From Cytobacillus citreus (GTDB lineage: Bacteria; Bacillota; Bacilli; Bacillales; Cytobacillaceae), in contig NZ_JAGYPM010000001.1 in the NCBI RefSeq assembly GCF_018343665.1, forward strand, positions 221,239 through 285,238: a stretch of DNA of 64,000 nt, read 5' to 3'. The notes beneath the pieces were generated by a model that was not told the DNA's origin, did not search any database, and saw only the letters and a program-made list of their open reading frames with translations. This document shows, piece by piece, positions 1 through 7,817 of the stretch. The position numbers and the translations under genes were made by a program. The first letter of the stretch is position 1; each line of letters opens with the position of its first letter.

Positions 1-762
1 GATGGATTTATTGATTATCCTCTTACAGCATCCTTAAGACCAGCTTTTGATCAAGTAGACAAATCTTTAATTGAGATGAATAAGCAGAAAGAAGAATTGC
101 TTTCCATTTATAAAAATCCTTATTTAATGGGATCATCCATGGATAATCTCAATACAGTCCGCTTTACACATGATACAGTTGAGAAGAATCAACATCCAGG
201 GCCTAGGTGGAAGCTAGCCTTAACTTATTTGTATACGACACCGGGAATTCCAGTTGTATACTATGGCAGTGAAATTGCATTAGAAGGCGGTGTGGGAGCA
301 GACAATCATCGACAAATGGATTTCAGAACGGATAAGGATCTCATTGACTATATTACCAAACTTGGTGAACTGCGGATTAATTTCCCAAGCTTAACTAGAG
401 GAGAAATGAAGTGGCTTGCTAATGAAGACGGTGTAACTGTTTATAAAAGGACATTTGAAAATGAAACCACTGTGATTGCTATTAATAATACATCTGAGTC
501 GCAAAATATTTCAATCAATGCTGATCAATTAGAAGATGATAAAGAGCTTCGGGGATTATTAACAAATGACCTTGTCAAAAGTAAAGATGGTCATTATGAG
601 CTTATTATTGACAGGGAAGAAGCTGAGGTTTATGTTTTATCACAAAAATCAGGTATCAATATCCCATATGTTACCGCTACAATTTTAGTTTATGGAGCCT
701 TTATTGTGTTTATTTTCATGGTTTGGAGAAGATCAAAAAGGAAGAGAGCGCAGGAAGAATAA
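1..762 (+). CDS. Alpha-amylase family glycosidase, membrane-anchored (5' end outside window)
   Basis: The reading frame is open from base 1, so only the C-terminal ~253 residues are present. The part seen resembles the end of the GH13 (beta/alpha)8 barrel: a PGIPVVYYGSEIAL stretch, followed by a DNHRQMDF segment, is typical of amylase/cyclomaltodextrinase conserved regions. A beta-sandwich-like domain follows (about residues 140-205 of the visible part). The protein ends with a hydrophobic segment (VTATILVYGAFIVFIFMV) and a basic RRSKRKR tail. This suggests that the enzyme is held on the outer face of the membrane, with its tail in the cytoplasm. The catalytic Asp/Glu residues lie upstream of the window and cannot be checked. 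A terminator-like hairpin follows at once. Family membership is fairly sure; substrate is not. Confidence 0.8.
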   Translation, partial: DGFIDYPLTASLRPAFDQVDKSLIEMNKQKEELLSIYKNPYLMGSSMDNLNTVRFTHDTVEKNQHPGPRWKLALTYLYTTPGIPVVYYGSEIALEGGVGADNHRQMDFRTDKDLIDYITKLGELRINFPSLTRGEMKWLANEDGVTVYKRTFENETTVIAINNTSESQNISINADQLEDDKELRGLLTNDLVKSKDGHYELIIDREEAEVYVLSQKSGINIPYVTATILVYGAFIVFIFMVWRRSKRKRAQEE

Positions 763-768
763 GAAGAT

Positions 769-805
769 AAAGCCAAAGGATTAAGCTTCCTTTGGCTTGT
801 TTTTA
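769..805 (+). terminator. Terminator after the amylase gene
   Basis: An 11-bp perfect inverted repeat (AAGCCAAAGGA / TCCTTTGGCTT) with a 7-base loop is followed by GTTTTTATT. It lies between convergent genes (amylase on +, yajQ on -). Confidence 0.75.
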
Positions 806-837
806 TTGTTCCACTTTAGCAGGTGCTCTTTGAATTT

Positions 838-1329
838 CTATCGATAATTTACAAATTGAACTTCAACGTTGAGGTCTGCTTCTTTTACGGCTGCAATGAT
901 TTTTTGAAGATCATCACGGTTTTTGCCAGTGACACGAATTTGGTCATCTTGTACTTGGCTTTTAACCTTTAAACCGCTGTTTTTAATGAGGGTATTGATT
1001 TTTTTTGCATCTTCTTTGTCGATTCCTTGTGCAATTTTAGCTCTTTGGCGAACTGTTCCACCAGAAGCGCCTTCAATTTTACCATAATCCAGATTCTTTA
1101 TTGGAATGCCCCTTCTAATCATTTTGCTAATTAGGACATCTTTAAGCTGGCCAAGCTTGTACTCATCATCAGAAATAAGTACGAGTTCCTCTTTATCAAG
1201 TGAAGCATTGCTTTTACTTCCTTTGAAATCATAGCGAGTTTGAATCTCCTTCATTGCAATGTTAATTGCATTTGTAACCTCAGAAAAATCAACTTTGGAT
1301 ACAATATCAAATGAGCTTTCTTTTGACAT
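838..1329 (-). CDS. yajQ: YajQ family nucleotide-binding protein
   Basis: 163-residue protein of the YajQ/UPF0234 family, which has two ferredoxin-like domains. Family members bind nucleotides (c-di-GMP has been reported for some), but the cellular role in Bacillus is not settled. The N-terminus [21 protein letters not shown] and the segment ending the protein (VQFVNYR) are family hallmarks, and the length is exactly the usual one. The ATG at 1329 was chosen over an upstream ATG at 1347 because AAGGAGG lies just ahead of it; the upstream start would overlap that ribosome binding site. It is divergent from cvfB. Confidence 0.92.
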   Translation of the reverse strand: MSKESSFDIVSKVDFSEVTNAINIAMKEIQTRYDFKGSKSNASLDKEELVLISDDEYKLGQLKDVLISKMIRRGIPIKNLDYGKIEGASGGTVRQRAKIAQGIDKEDAKKINTLIKNSGLKVKSQVQDDQIRVTGKNRDDLQKIIAAVKEADLNVEVQFVNYR

Positions 1330-1493
1330 GACTGCCTCCTTAAACATCCTCTAATCAAAAAGTTCAAATTGATACGGACTTTTGAAAGAAGTTTTACTTT
1401 TACATTAATTATAGTAAAATATAGCAGTCTAAACAACATTAAGGATAATAGTAAAATTTAATATAATTGGATGTATATGAAGGAGGAGCTAAT

Positions 1494-2360
1494 ATGGCTT
1501 TAAATGAATTAATTGGCCGTTCAGTTCAATTAAAGACTGAAAGACTTGCAGATTTTGGCTATTTTTTGACTGACGGCAATGAGGACGTTTTATTGCACAA
1601 AAACGATACAGATATGCAGTTAGAGGAAGGTCAGGAAGTTGAGGTATTTCTTTACACAGATTCGAAGGGGCGAGTAGCCGCCACAACGCAAATTCCCGAA
1701 ATAACAACGGACTCCTATGGATGGGCAAAGGTTAGTGATATAAAGCCTGGAATAGGTGTATTTTTGAATATTGGTATTAATAAGGACATGCTGTTAGGAG
1801 AAGAAGATCTCCCTGTACATAGCTCTGTATGGCCAATTGAAGGGGATATGCTTTACATTACTCTAAGAGTAAATAAAAACAATCGAATATATGTTAAATT
1901 AGCTACTGATCCTATTATTGAAGAAATATCTGAAAAAGCAACAAGAAAAGATTTTAATAAAAATATTCATGGTTACATATACCGAACTGCGAAGGTAGGA
2001 AGCTGGTTATATACAGCAGAAGGTTATAAGGGATTTATTCATGAATCTCAGAGGAAAACAGAACCACGACTTGGTGAAAAGGTAGAAGGCAGAATCATTG
2101 ATATTAAAGAAGATGGAACCATTAATGTTTCTTTGTCTCCGAGAAAACATGAGGCACTTGATCAGGATTCGGAAATTATTTTATCCTATTTGGCATCACG
2201 CAATGGGGCAATGCCTTATGGAGATAAAAGTACACCCGAAGATATACTGGATCGTTTTCAACTAAGTAAAGCCTCATTCAAACGTGCACTAGGACGATTA
2301 ATGAAGGAAGGGAGAATTTATCAAGAAGCTGGATGGACTTATATAAAAGACGAAAAATAA
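1494..2360 (+). CDS. cvfB: S1 RNA-binding protein CvfB/YitL
   Basis: 288-residue member of the CvfB family (B. subtilis YitL; S. aureus conserved virulence factor B), a cytoplasmic RNA-binding protein affecting post-transcriptional gene expression. It has tandem S1-like OB folds (about residues 1-65, 70-140 and 145-215; the last includes GYKGFIH and GRIIDIKEDGTINVSL) and a C-terminal winged helix (about 225-288, ending GRIYQEAGWTYI). The ATG at 1494 follows GAAGGAGGAGC with good spacing; an in-frame ATG at 1467 lacks one. It is followed by a strong terminator and stands alone in its orientation. Recognition is confident; the RNA targets are unknown. Confidence 0.92.
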   Translation: MALNELIGRSVQLKTERLADFGYFLTDGNEDVLLHKNDTDMQLEEGQEVEVFLYTDSKGRVAATTQIPEITTDSYGWAKVSDIKPGIGVFLNIGINKDMLLGEEDLPVHSSVWPIEGDMLYITLRVNKNNRIYVKLATDPIIEEISEKATRKDFNKNIHGYIYRTAKVGSWLYTAEGYKGFIHESQRKTEPRLGEKVEGRIIDIKEDGTINVSLSPRKHEALDQDSEIILSYLASRNGAMPYGDKSTPEDILDRFQLSKASFKRALGRLMKEGRIYQEAGWTYIKDEK

Positions 2361-2405
2361 ACGAGCAAGCGGGTGGTGAACTGCACCTGCTTGCTCGTTT
2401 TTCTA
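2361..2405 (+). terminator. Rho-independent terminator of cvfB
   Basis: A perfect 10-bp stem ACGAGCAAGC / GCTTGCTCGT, with a further pairing core, is followed by TTTTTCT directly after the cvfB stop codon. Confidence 0.88.
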
Positions 2406-2426
2406 TTTAAAAACAAGTAAATTTTT

Positions 2427-2537
2427 CTCGAATTAGAGAAATGTCTAGCTCCACAATGAAGGTTACGGCAGCGTAATCATCGCAGGAACAATTGTCCTTT
2501 AATTGTCCTTTAATTGTCCGAAGGCGCTTGCGCTTTT
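2427..2537 (+). repeat. Dispersed repeat family A, copy 1
   Basis: Begins CTCGAATTAGAGAAATGTCTAGCTCC and ends GAAGGCGCTTGCGCTTTT. The same two ends, with variable interiors, recur at 14507, 41337, 60821, 62968 and (inverted) 48238, with a decayed trace at 27595. The interior holds an 11-bp unit (AATTGTCCTTT) tandemly repeated almost three times at about 2490-2519. Its right end overlaps the stop codon of the small gene on the - strand. Confidence 0.75.
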
Positions 2538-2667
2538 ATATATGATCTGTCGTTTTTGAATACTGGTTTTTTCCTGCCTTCCTGTTTTTTTCGCGCATCA
2601 TGTTCTTTTCATGACGAAAGGCATTATTATCCTTGGCTTTTTTATCATTATCAGTAGTTTGGGACAT
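2536..2667 (-). CDS. Small DUF3941-like protein
   Basis: A 43-residue ORF with a clear AAAGGAG ribosome binding site 8-12 bases ahead of its ATG. The product is very hydrophilic: it begins MSQTTDNDKKAKDNNAF, continues with a Lys/Arg/Asn-rich middle (HEKNMMREKNRKAGK) and ends YSKTTDHI. I recall small Bacillus proteins of the DUF3941 family with this KAKDNN / KNQ-SK-TDH pattern; the function is unknown. The 3' end runs into repeat family A, and the stop codon lies within the repeat's terminal T-rich edge. The family name is from memory; that it is a real gene rests on the ribosome binding site and the strongly biased composition. Confidence 0.7.
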   Translation of the reverse strand: MSQTTDNDKKAKDNNAFRHEKNMMREKNRKAGKNQYSKTTDHI

Positions 2668-2774
2668 AATATAAAGACTCCTTTCCATTTCTATAGTCGT
2701 TCAATCTCAACTTAATGAGTTTGGCCTATGTTATTGTCTGTCAAAATGAAAAGGAGTATGCGGTCTAGGATCTA

Positions 2775-3632
2775 TTATTTTACTTTATTTAAAAAGAAAA
2801 TAGCTATCGTTCCAGAGCCTGTGTGTGAACCAATGGTAGCACCAATGGAAGAAATAAAGAAATTTTTGGCGTTTAATTCCTGAATGATTAGTTCTTTCAT
2901 TTCTAGTGCTGTTTCTTCATCGTCAGCGTGGCTGATTCCAATGATTTGACTTTCAAAGGAATCTCCTCTTTCTTTCATTATTTCAATAATTCGTCGAAGG
3001 AGTTTCTTTTTGCCTCGATGTTTTTCAATTGGAACAAGCTTTCCATCCTCAACATTTAATAGAGGCTTAATGTTTAGCAGTCCGCCCAAAAATGCAGACG
3101 CCTTGGAAACACGTCCGCCTTTAGCAAGGTAATCAAGATCATGGACAGTGAATAAATGCTCCATGTGCTCACAGCGGAATTTAATTTCAGCTAATATGTC
3201 CTCTTTGGAAGCATCTTCTTTTGCTAATTTAGCCGCTTCTTGGACAATTAAACCAAAACCAAGTGAAGCACATTTTGTATCAATAATGGTTAGATTGAAG
3301 TTTGGATATTTTTCTTTTACTTGGTCAAGCATCATAACAGCTGTTTGATAGGTTCCTGACAATTCAGAGGAAAACGCAATATAAATTCCATCTTCATTAT
3401 TTTTTGCCATATTCGTAAAAGCTTCTTCAAAGGCGAGGGGAGAGGCTTGAGAAGTTTTCGGAACTTTTCCCTCTCGAATAGCCTGATACACTTTTTTTGG
3501 ATCTATCGTTACTAAGTCTTCATATTCTGTATCATCTAAGTGGACCTTTAATGGAAATAATGTGACATCATTTTCTTTAAAAAAATGTAGTGGTAAATCA
3601 CATGCACTGTCTGCCAATATTTTAACTGACAT
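2775..3632 (-). CDS. yitS: DegV family fatty-acid-binding protein (YitS)
   Basis: 285-residue DegV-family protein (B. subtilis YitS position). Family members bind a fatty acid between two domains, and in some Firmicutes they act as FakB partners of the fatty-acid kinase FakA. Visible family marks are ILADSACDLP near the N-terminus, SSELSGTYQTA around residue 95 and the GGRVSKASAFLGGLLNIKPLL segment around residue 170 (written here only as a hallmark region). The C-terminus has GSHTGSGTIAIFF, typical of the second domain. It is encoded divergently from yitT. The ligand cannot be deduced from sequence. Confidence 0.9.
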   Translation of the reverse strand: MSVKILADSACDLPLHFFKENDVTLFPLKVHLDDTEYEDLVTIDPKKVYQAIREGKVPKTSQASPLAFEEAFTNMAKNNEDGIYIAFSSELSGTYQTAVMMLDQVKEKYPNFNLTIIDTKCASLGFGLIVQEAAKLAKEDASKEDILAEIKFRCEHMEHLFTVHDLDYLAKGGRVSKASAFLGGLLNIKPLLNVEDGKLVPIEKHRGKKKLLRRIIEIMKERGDSFESQIIGISHADDEETALEMKELIIQELNAKNFFISSIGATIGSHTGSGTIAIFFLNKVK

Positions 3633-3747
3633 ACATATTCACCTGCTTTCAAAACTATATATTCTTTAAGTTTATAGAAAATAGGTAGAAAAGACAATGA
3701 AAATTCCAAATTTGGGTAAATACTATTAAGTTAGATAGGAGATAAAA

Positions 3748-4578
3748 ATGTATTGGTTATGTGCAAAAAAAATAGGGATCGTATTAATTGGTGCACTATT
3801 AGGTGCAATTTCAATGAATTATTTCTTAATCCCAGCAAATGTTTATGCAAGTGGATTCACTGGAGTTGCCCAATTGCTTTCAAATATATTTGGGGGGCAT
3901 GTCTCTACAGGTGTTTTGCTTTTAATATTGAATATACCTGTTACAATTTTAGGCTGGAAAAAAGTCGGAAAATCTTTTACTCTTTATAGCTTTATTAGTG
4001 TATTATCAACATCATTCTTTTTGGAAGTAATCCCAATTAGGCAATTCTCACATGATATTTTGCTAAATGCAGTTTTTGGGGGAGTGATTGCTGCAGTTGG
4101 TGTTGGGTTAACTTTAAAATGGGGAGCTTCAACCGGTGGAATGGACATAATTGCCATGGTTTTATCTCGAATGACTGATAAGTCCATTGGAACATATTTT
4201 TTCACACTCAATTCCATCATTATTATTACTGCTGGAGCACTATATGGATGGGAAAAGGCATTGTATACAATTGTTACGTTATACGCCTCTACAAGGGTCA
4301 TTGATACGATTCATACAAGGCATGTGAAACTGACAGCTATGATCGTTACGAAAAAAACAGAGGAAATGAAAAAGGCAATTCATGAAAAGCTAATAAGAGG
4401 AATTACTATTATGCCTGCAAAAGGCTCTTTTACAAATGAGAATAAGGAGATGATGATGGTAGTTATCACGCGATATGAATTATTTGATCTAGAAAGAATA
4501 ATTAAAGAAATAGATCCAAATGCTTTTACTAATATTGTGCAAACAGTCGGGGTTTTCGGTTTATTCCGTAAGGATTAA
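3748..4578 (+). CDS. yitT: YitT family membrane protein
   Basis: 276-residue integral membrane protein of the YitT/DUF161 family. It has about five to six hydrophobic segments in the first ~180 residues, including GIVLIGALLGAISMNYFLIP and the GASTGGMDIIAMVLSR motif typical of the family. A C-terminal cytoplasmic DUF2179 domain follows (about residues 190-276; KGSFTNENKEMMMVVITRYE). The transported or sensed compound is unknown. ATG follows AGGAGAT. It lies in the same order as B. subtilis yitS-yitT; the next gene starts 19 bases downstream. Confidence 0.9.
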   Translation: MYWLCAKKIGIVLIGALLGAISMNYFLIPANVYASGFTGVAQLLSNIFGGHVSTGVLLLILNIPVTILGWKKVGKSFTLYSFISVLSTSFFLEVIPIRQFSHDILLNAVFGGVIAAVGVGLTLKWGASTGGMDIIAMVLSRMTDKSIGTYFFTLNSIIIITAGALYGWEKALYTIVTLYASTRVIDTIHTRHVKLTAMIVTKKTEEMKKAIHEKLIRGITIMPAKGSFTNENKEMMMVVITRYELFDLERIIKEIDPNAFTNIVQTVGVFGLFRKD

Positions 4579-4597
4579 TGATCTTGGAGGGATGTCT

Positions 4598-4999
4598 ATG
4601 CTTCAAGTTTTAATGGCGTTCATATTAGTAATTAGCGCGTCCCATTATTACACTGGGATCTTGATGAACCCAATTGAATCGAACGAGAGGCTTCAGGACA
4701 ATGAAGTGTTTCGAATGGTAAAGGTAAGGAAAGAAAATATGAAGTATAAAATAACAGGTGAATTCCGTCTTAAAAAAGGAGAATTTTTTTATGTCGTTGA
4801 GGATGGCCATGATGAGTTAATTCCAGCAACTAAGAAAAAGGTTGAGCCGAGTTTCCCTAATTGGTCAAAATTTGAGATGGAAATCCATATCCCTAAAGAA
4901 AAACTTCCCAATAATGGTACATTGATCCTATACTTTTTTGAAGAGAATAATGAAAATCAGAGGATACATACCTTACCCATAATATTAGAGAGAAGCTAA
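4598..4999 (+). CDS. Predicted exported beta-rich protein in the ipi position
   Basis: 133-residue protein with an N-terminal hydrophobic segment (MLQVLMAFILVISASHYY), likely a signal anchor. A beta-rich domain follows (about 45-133), with GEFRLKKGEFFYVVEDGHDE and an alternating FEMEIHIPKEKLPNNGTLILYFFEE pattern. In B. subtilis the gene after yitT is ipi (intracellular proteinase inhibitor), but this protein is predicted to be exported and I cannot show homology to it. An Ig-like or BsuPI-like fold is only a guess. The ATG at 4598 was chosen because TTGGAGG sits 7 bases ahead; an ATG at 4592 would touch it. It is followed by a two-way hairpin. Confidence 0.65.
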   Translation: MLQVLMAFILVISASHYYTGILMNPIESNERLQDNEVFRMVKVRKENMKYKITGEFRLKKGEFFYVVEDGHDELIPATKKKVEPSFPNWSKFEMEIHIPKEKLPNNGTLILYFFEENNENQRIHTLPIILERS

Positions 5000-5033
5000 A
5001 CAGCTGAGATATTTATATGTCAGCTGTTTAGTT
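4996..5033. terminator. Bidirectional terminator hairpin between convergent genes
   Basis: Perfect 12-bp inverted repeat CTAAACAGCTGA / TCAGCTGTTTAG around a 12-base AT loop, between convergent reading frames. Confidence 0.7.
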
Positions 5034-5039
5034 ACATTA

Positions 5040-5240
5040 TTATTGAAGATTTTTGATTGAGATTTGGTCAAGCTCTCGTTGCATTTCAGCCAGCTGTTCC
5101 TGTTCAGCTCTAGTTGAATTGGCGTACGCTGAACTTAATGCATTTTTTGCTTGCAGCATCATCGTTTCATGCTGAGTAGCTTCAGCCGTCTTGGTCAGGT
5201 CAACAGATCGTCTCGCTTCTTGAAATAGTCTGTTTCCCAT
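5040..5240 (-). CDS. Small DUF3813-like protein
   Basis: 66-residue hydrophilic, helix-rich protein beginning MGNRLFQEARRSVDLTK, with NALSSAYANSTRAEQEQL in the middle. This pattern matches small Bacillus proteins I know as DUF3813; the function is unknown. It lies 3' of a 50-residue gene and yitU on the same strand, probably one transcript (yitU, small gene, this gene) ending in the hairpin at 4996-5033. The ATG is preceded by GGAGGAGCC. It is likely cytoplasmic, with no membrane segment. Confidence 0.75.
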   Translation of the reverse strand: MGNRLFQEARRSVDLTKTAEATQHETMMLQAKNALSSAYANSTRAEQEQLAEMQRELDQISIKNLQ

Positions 5241-5241
5241 T

Positions 5242-5394
5242 TTAGGCTCCTCCGATAGAAGAATTTTTCACATTAGCCAGCTTTTGTGCTTCGGCATCAG
5301 CGTATGTCATATGATAAGGGATACGTTCCGCATGCTTGGTAACAGAATCTACACCTTGTTGCACAAAACGTTTCGATTTATTAGTTTTACCCAA
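5242..5394 (-). CDS. Small conserved-looking protein
   Basis: 50-residue protein, basic at the start (MGKTNKSKRFVQQGVDS when started at the TTG at 5394) and ending AQKLANVKNSSIGGA. The TTG is preferred because GGAGGGGA lies 8 bases ahead; the longest open frame runs back to 5517, but its extra N-terminus overlaps the yitU stop region and has no ribosome binding site. It sits between yitU and the DUF3813-like gene, with a 1-base gap to the latter, indicating a small operon. I do not recognise the family. Confidence 0.65.
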   Translation of the reverse strand: MGKTNKSKRFVQQGVDSVTKHAERIPYHMTYADAEAQKLANVKNSSIGGA

Positions 5395-5513
5395 TCGAAT
5401 CCCCTCCAAAGAAGAAAGTTGAAACAGCATTCTTGCTGCCTCATTTGTTAGTATGCTCCAATCAACTTTTTTAAAAAGGGAATTTTCTGGGTATGATATA
5501 AACATAAAGCACT

Positions 5514-6329
5514 TCACACCTTTAAATTTAATAATTCGTTTAAATAAACGGCAACCCCATCTTCTTCATTTGTTAGTGTTATTTCATTAGCAACTGTTTT
5601 TACTTGATCAATTCCATTTTCCATAGCTATTCCTAATCCGGCATATTCAAGCATTTCCAGATCATTATCCTCATCACCAAAAGCAATGATTCTTTCAGGT
5701 GGAATATTAAAATAATCGGAAGCCTTTTTAAGACCTACAGCTTTATTTAAACCAGCCTTTACAATTTCAATAACATGCCAAGGGGCAGCCCAGCTTCGAT
5801 GGTCAATTACTTCTGCGTGAATGCTTGAGAGATGATCACGAATGGAATTAATATTCTCTTCATCCGTATGAATTAACATACTTGTTGGAGAGGAATTTAA
5901 GAAATTACGTAAATCACCAGTCGTTACATTGGGATCACCAAATTTAAATATTTCTAACAGCTTTTTATCTTGAAAATGGAAGTACACATCATCCATTACT
6001 TCCGCAATAATATTATGAAACTGGAATGAGCTGCAAGCTTCCACGATTTCCTTAGCTACATTAACCTCAAGGGGAGTATGATAGACGCCCCAATTTTTAT
6101 CTTTAGGGTTATGAATGAACGCTCCGTTGAAATTTACAATGGGAGTATCAAGGTTCATTTCCTTATAATACATTTCACTTGAGCGAAAAGGCCTTCCGGT
6201 TGCGATCATGACGATATGGCCTTCATCTCTTGCTTTCTGTATGACTTTTTTGGTTTTGATTGATATAGTTTTATCGTCTCTTAATAATGTTCCGTCAAGG
6301 TCTAGCGCAATTAAATGTTTTTCTGCCAT
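5514..6329 (-). CDS. yitU: HAD superfamily Cof-type phosphatase YitU
   Basis: 271-residue haloacid-dehalogenase phosphatase of the Cof subfamily. Motif I DLDGTLL lies at about residues 9-15, motif II (IATGRPF) near 45, and motif IV (GDEDNDLEML) near 220, with the type IIB cap between. Such enzymes hydrolyse sugar phosphates or nucleotide cofactors, among them the FMN precursor dephosphorylated by B. subtilis YitU and its paralogues. The ATG at 6329 was chosen for its AGGTG-containing upstream region and because MAEKHLIALDLDG is a normal family start. It leads a short - strand operon with two small genes. Confidence 0.88.
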   Translation of the reverse strand: MAEKHLIALDLDGTLLRDDKTISIKTKKVIQKARDEGHIVMIATGRPFRSSEMYYKEMNLDTPIVNFNGAFIHNPKDKNWGVYHTPLEVNVAKEIVEACSSFQFHNIIAEVMDDVYFHFQDKKLLEIFKFGDPNVTTGDLRNFLNSSPTSMLIHTDEENINSIRDHLSSIHAEVIDHRSWAAPWHVIEIVKAGLNKAVGLKKASDYFNIPPERIIAFGDEDNDLEMLEYAGLGIAMENGIDQVKTVANEITLTNEEDGVAVYLNELLNLKV

Positions 6330-6575
6330 AATGCCAACACCTACTTTATGCATATTTTTCTATATTGGAGTGTAAAGTTTTAGGAAAATAAATGTTCACA
6401 TGATACACTAAAAATGAATTAGTCATGATTTCATATCAAAAGGAAATTGGTGAAACAAGAGATTGTATCATTACCACTATGTTAACAAATATACATATGT
6501 TTTGTAAAAAAAACTTACTATGTTAATCAATCTTAACATAATTTATAGATTTGCTTAATATTAGGAGGCTTTAAA

Positions 6576-7343
6576 GTGATTACTGTTGAACATGCAAAAA
6601 TAAAAGAAATACCTGTTTTGCAAATAGCGGATAATAATAAATGGGAAGAAAAGCTGCCATTCATTATTTTTATACATGGCTATACAAGCAGAAAGGAATT
6701 TAATCTACACTATGCTTATTTACTAGCAGAAAAAGGATTCAGGGTGATACTTCCAGAAGCCATTTATCATGGGGAAAGAAGCTCTGGCCTTTCTGGTAAC
6801 GAATTGAATTTTTATTTTTGGGATATTGTGCTTCGAACCATTGATGAACTTGAAATTTTAAAGCAAACATTTGAAGAGCAAAAATTAATAGATCCTTCTA
6901 GGATAGGGATTGTAGGAACTTCAATGGGAGGAATTATTACTTTAGGTGCTTTGACAAAATACCCTTGGATAAAAGCAGCTACAAGCTTAATGGGGATGCC
7001 CTACTATGAAAAATTTGCTAACCTGCAAATAAATGAAATGAAAAAGAAAGGGATTAAAATTCCAGTCTCGGAAGAGGAAATGTCACAATTAATGAGTAAG
7101 CTTCGGGAGCTGGATTTAAGCTTGCAGCCTCAAAAGCTTGGAAATAGACCTTTGCTTTTTTGGCATGGTAAGCAGGATTCAGTCGTACCTTATTCGCCTA
7201 CTTATCATTTTTATGAATCCATTAGACCTTTATATCAAGATAAGCCTGAACGTCTAAAATTTATTTCTGAAGAAAACGCTGGTCATAAAGTCAGTACAGC
7301 GGGGGTAATGAGGACAATTGAATGGTTTGAAACATACGTATAA
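6576..7343 (+). CDS. yitV: Alpha/beta hydrolase (esterase) YitV
   Basis: 255-residue alpha/beta-hydrolase. The oxyanion-hole region IFIHGYTSRKEF is at about residues 30-42, the nucleophile elbow GTSMGG near 115, a candidate acid in HGKQDSVVP near 200, and the catalytic His in NAGHKVS near 235. All members of the triad are in place, so it should be active; the substrate is unknown. The GTG start at 6576 follows TTAGGAGG with good spacing. Position and order match B. subtilis yitU-yitV-yitW. It is followed by a minimal copy of repeat family C. Confidence 0.88.
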   Translation: MITVEHAKIKEIPVLQIADNNKWEEKLPFIIFIHGYTSRKEFNLHYAYLLAEKGFRVILPEAIYHGERSSGLSGNELNFYFWDIVLRTIDELEILKQTFEEQKLIDPSRIGIVGTSMGGIITLGALTKYPWIKAATSLMGMPYYEKFANLQINEMKKKGIKIPVSEEEMSQLMSKLRELDLSLQPQKLGNRPLLFWHGKQDSVVPYSPTYHFYESIRPLYQDKPERLKFISEENAGHKVSTAGVMRTIEWFETYV

Positions 7344-7364
7344 GCTTTATGATATTGTCATATG

Positions 7365-7418
7365 TTTATCGCAGATTAACGGGTAGTAAGACCCCCACTG
7401 ATGGAAGTTTCACTTTAT
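7365..7418 (+). repeat. Dispersed repeat family C, minimal 54-bp copy
   Basis: Consists of only the two ends of the larger family C elements: TTTATCGCAGATTAACGGG at the left and CACTGATGGAAGTTTCACTTTAT at the right, joined at the motif GACCCCCACT. Full-length copies are at 31169 and 51648, and a mid-size inverted copy at 24624. Confidence 0.8.
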
Positions 7419-7495
7419 TCGGTTTCTATCATTCATAATTCGATACAAATTTGATATGATAACAATATGTAGACAAACATAGGGAGTGTTGAAGC

Positions 7496-7804
7496 GTGGA
7501 TCAAGAAGTAAAAGATAATATAATGGGTGCTCTTGAGCTTGTTGTTGACCCTGAATTAGGTATAGATATTGTGAATCTTGGTTTAGTATACGATGTTAAA
7601 ATGGATGATGATGGAAAGACAACAATTGATATGACCTTAACTTCAATGGGCTGCCCGTTAGCAGGGACGATTGTGGATAATGTAAAAACCGCTCTTGCAG
7701 ATATACCGGAAGTAAAGCAAACAGAAGTAAATATTGTATGGAATCCGCCATGGTCGAAAGAAAGAATGTCTCGTTATGCAAAAATTGCTTTAGGAATTCG
7801 TTAA
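7496..7804 (+). CDS. yitW: MIP18/DUF59 iron-sulfur assembly factor YitW
   Basis: 102-residue MIP18 family (DUF59) protein, related to SufT and to the N-terminal part of Mrp/ApbC. It is thought to help iron-sulfur cluster maturation. Hallmarks are DPELGIDIVNLGLVYDV (about 18-34), TLTSMGCPLAG with the conserved Cys (about 49-59) and VWNPPWSKERMS near the C-terminus. It starts with GTG after GGGAGTG. The 3' neighbour is a DsrE-like gene 13 bases downstream, likely co-transcribed, and the pair ends at a strong terminator. Confidence 0.9.
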   Translation: MDQEVKDNIMGALELVVDPELGIDIVNLGLVYDVKMDDDGKTTIDMTLTSMGCPLAGTIVDNVKTALADIPEVKQTEVNIVWNPPWSKERMSRYAKIALGIR

Positions 7805-7817
7805 GAGGTGAAAATTA

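Noticed and set aside
2488-2520. Possible CRISPR-like repeats
   Set aside because: Only about three tandem 11-bp units without spacers; no cas genes in the window.
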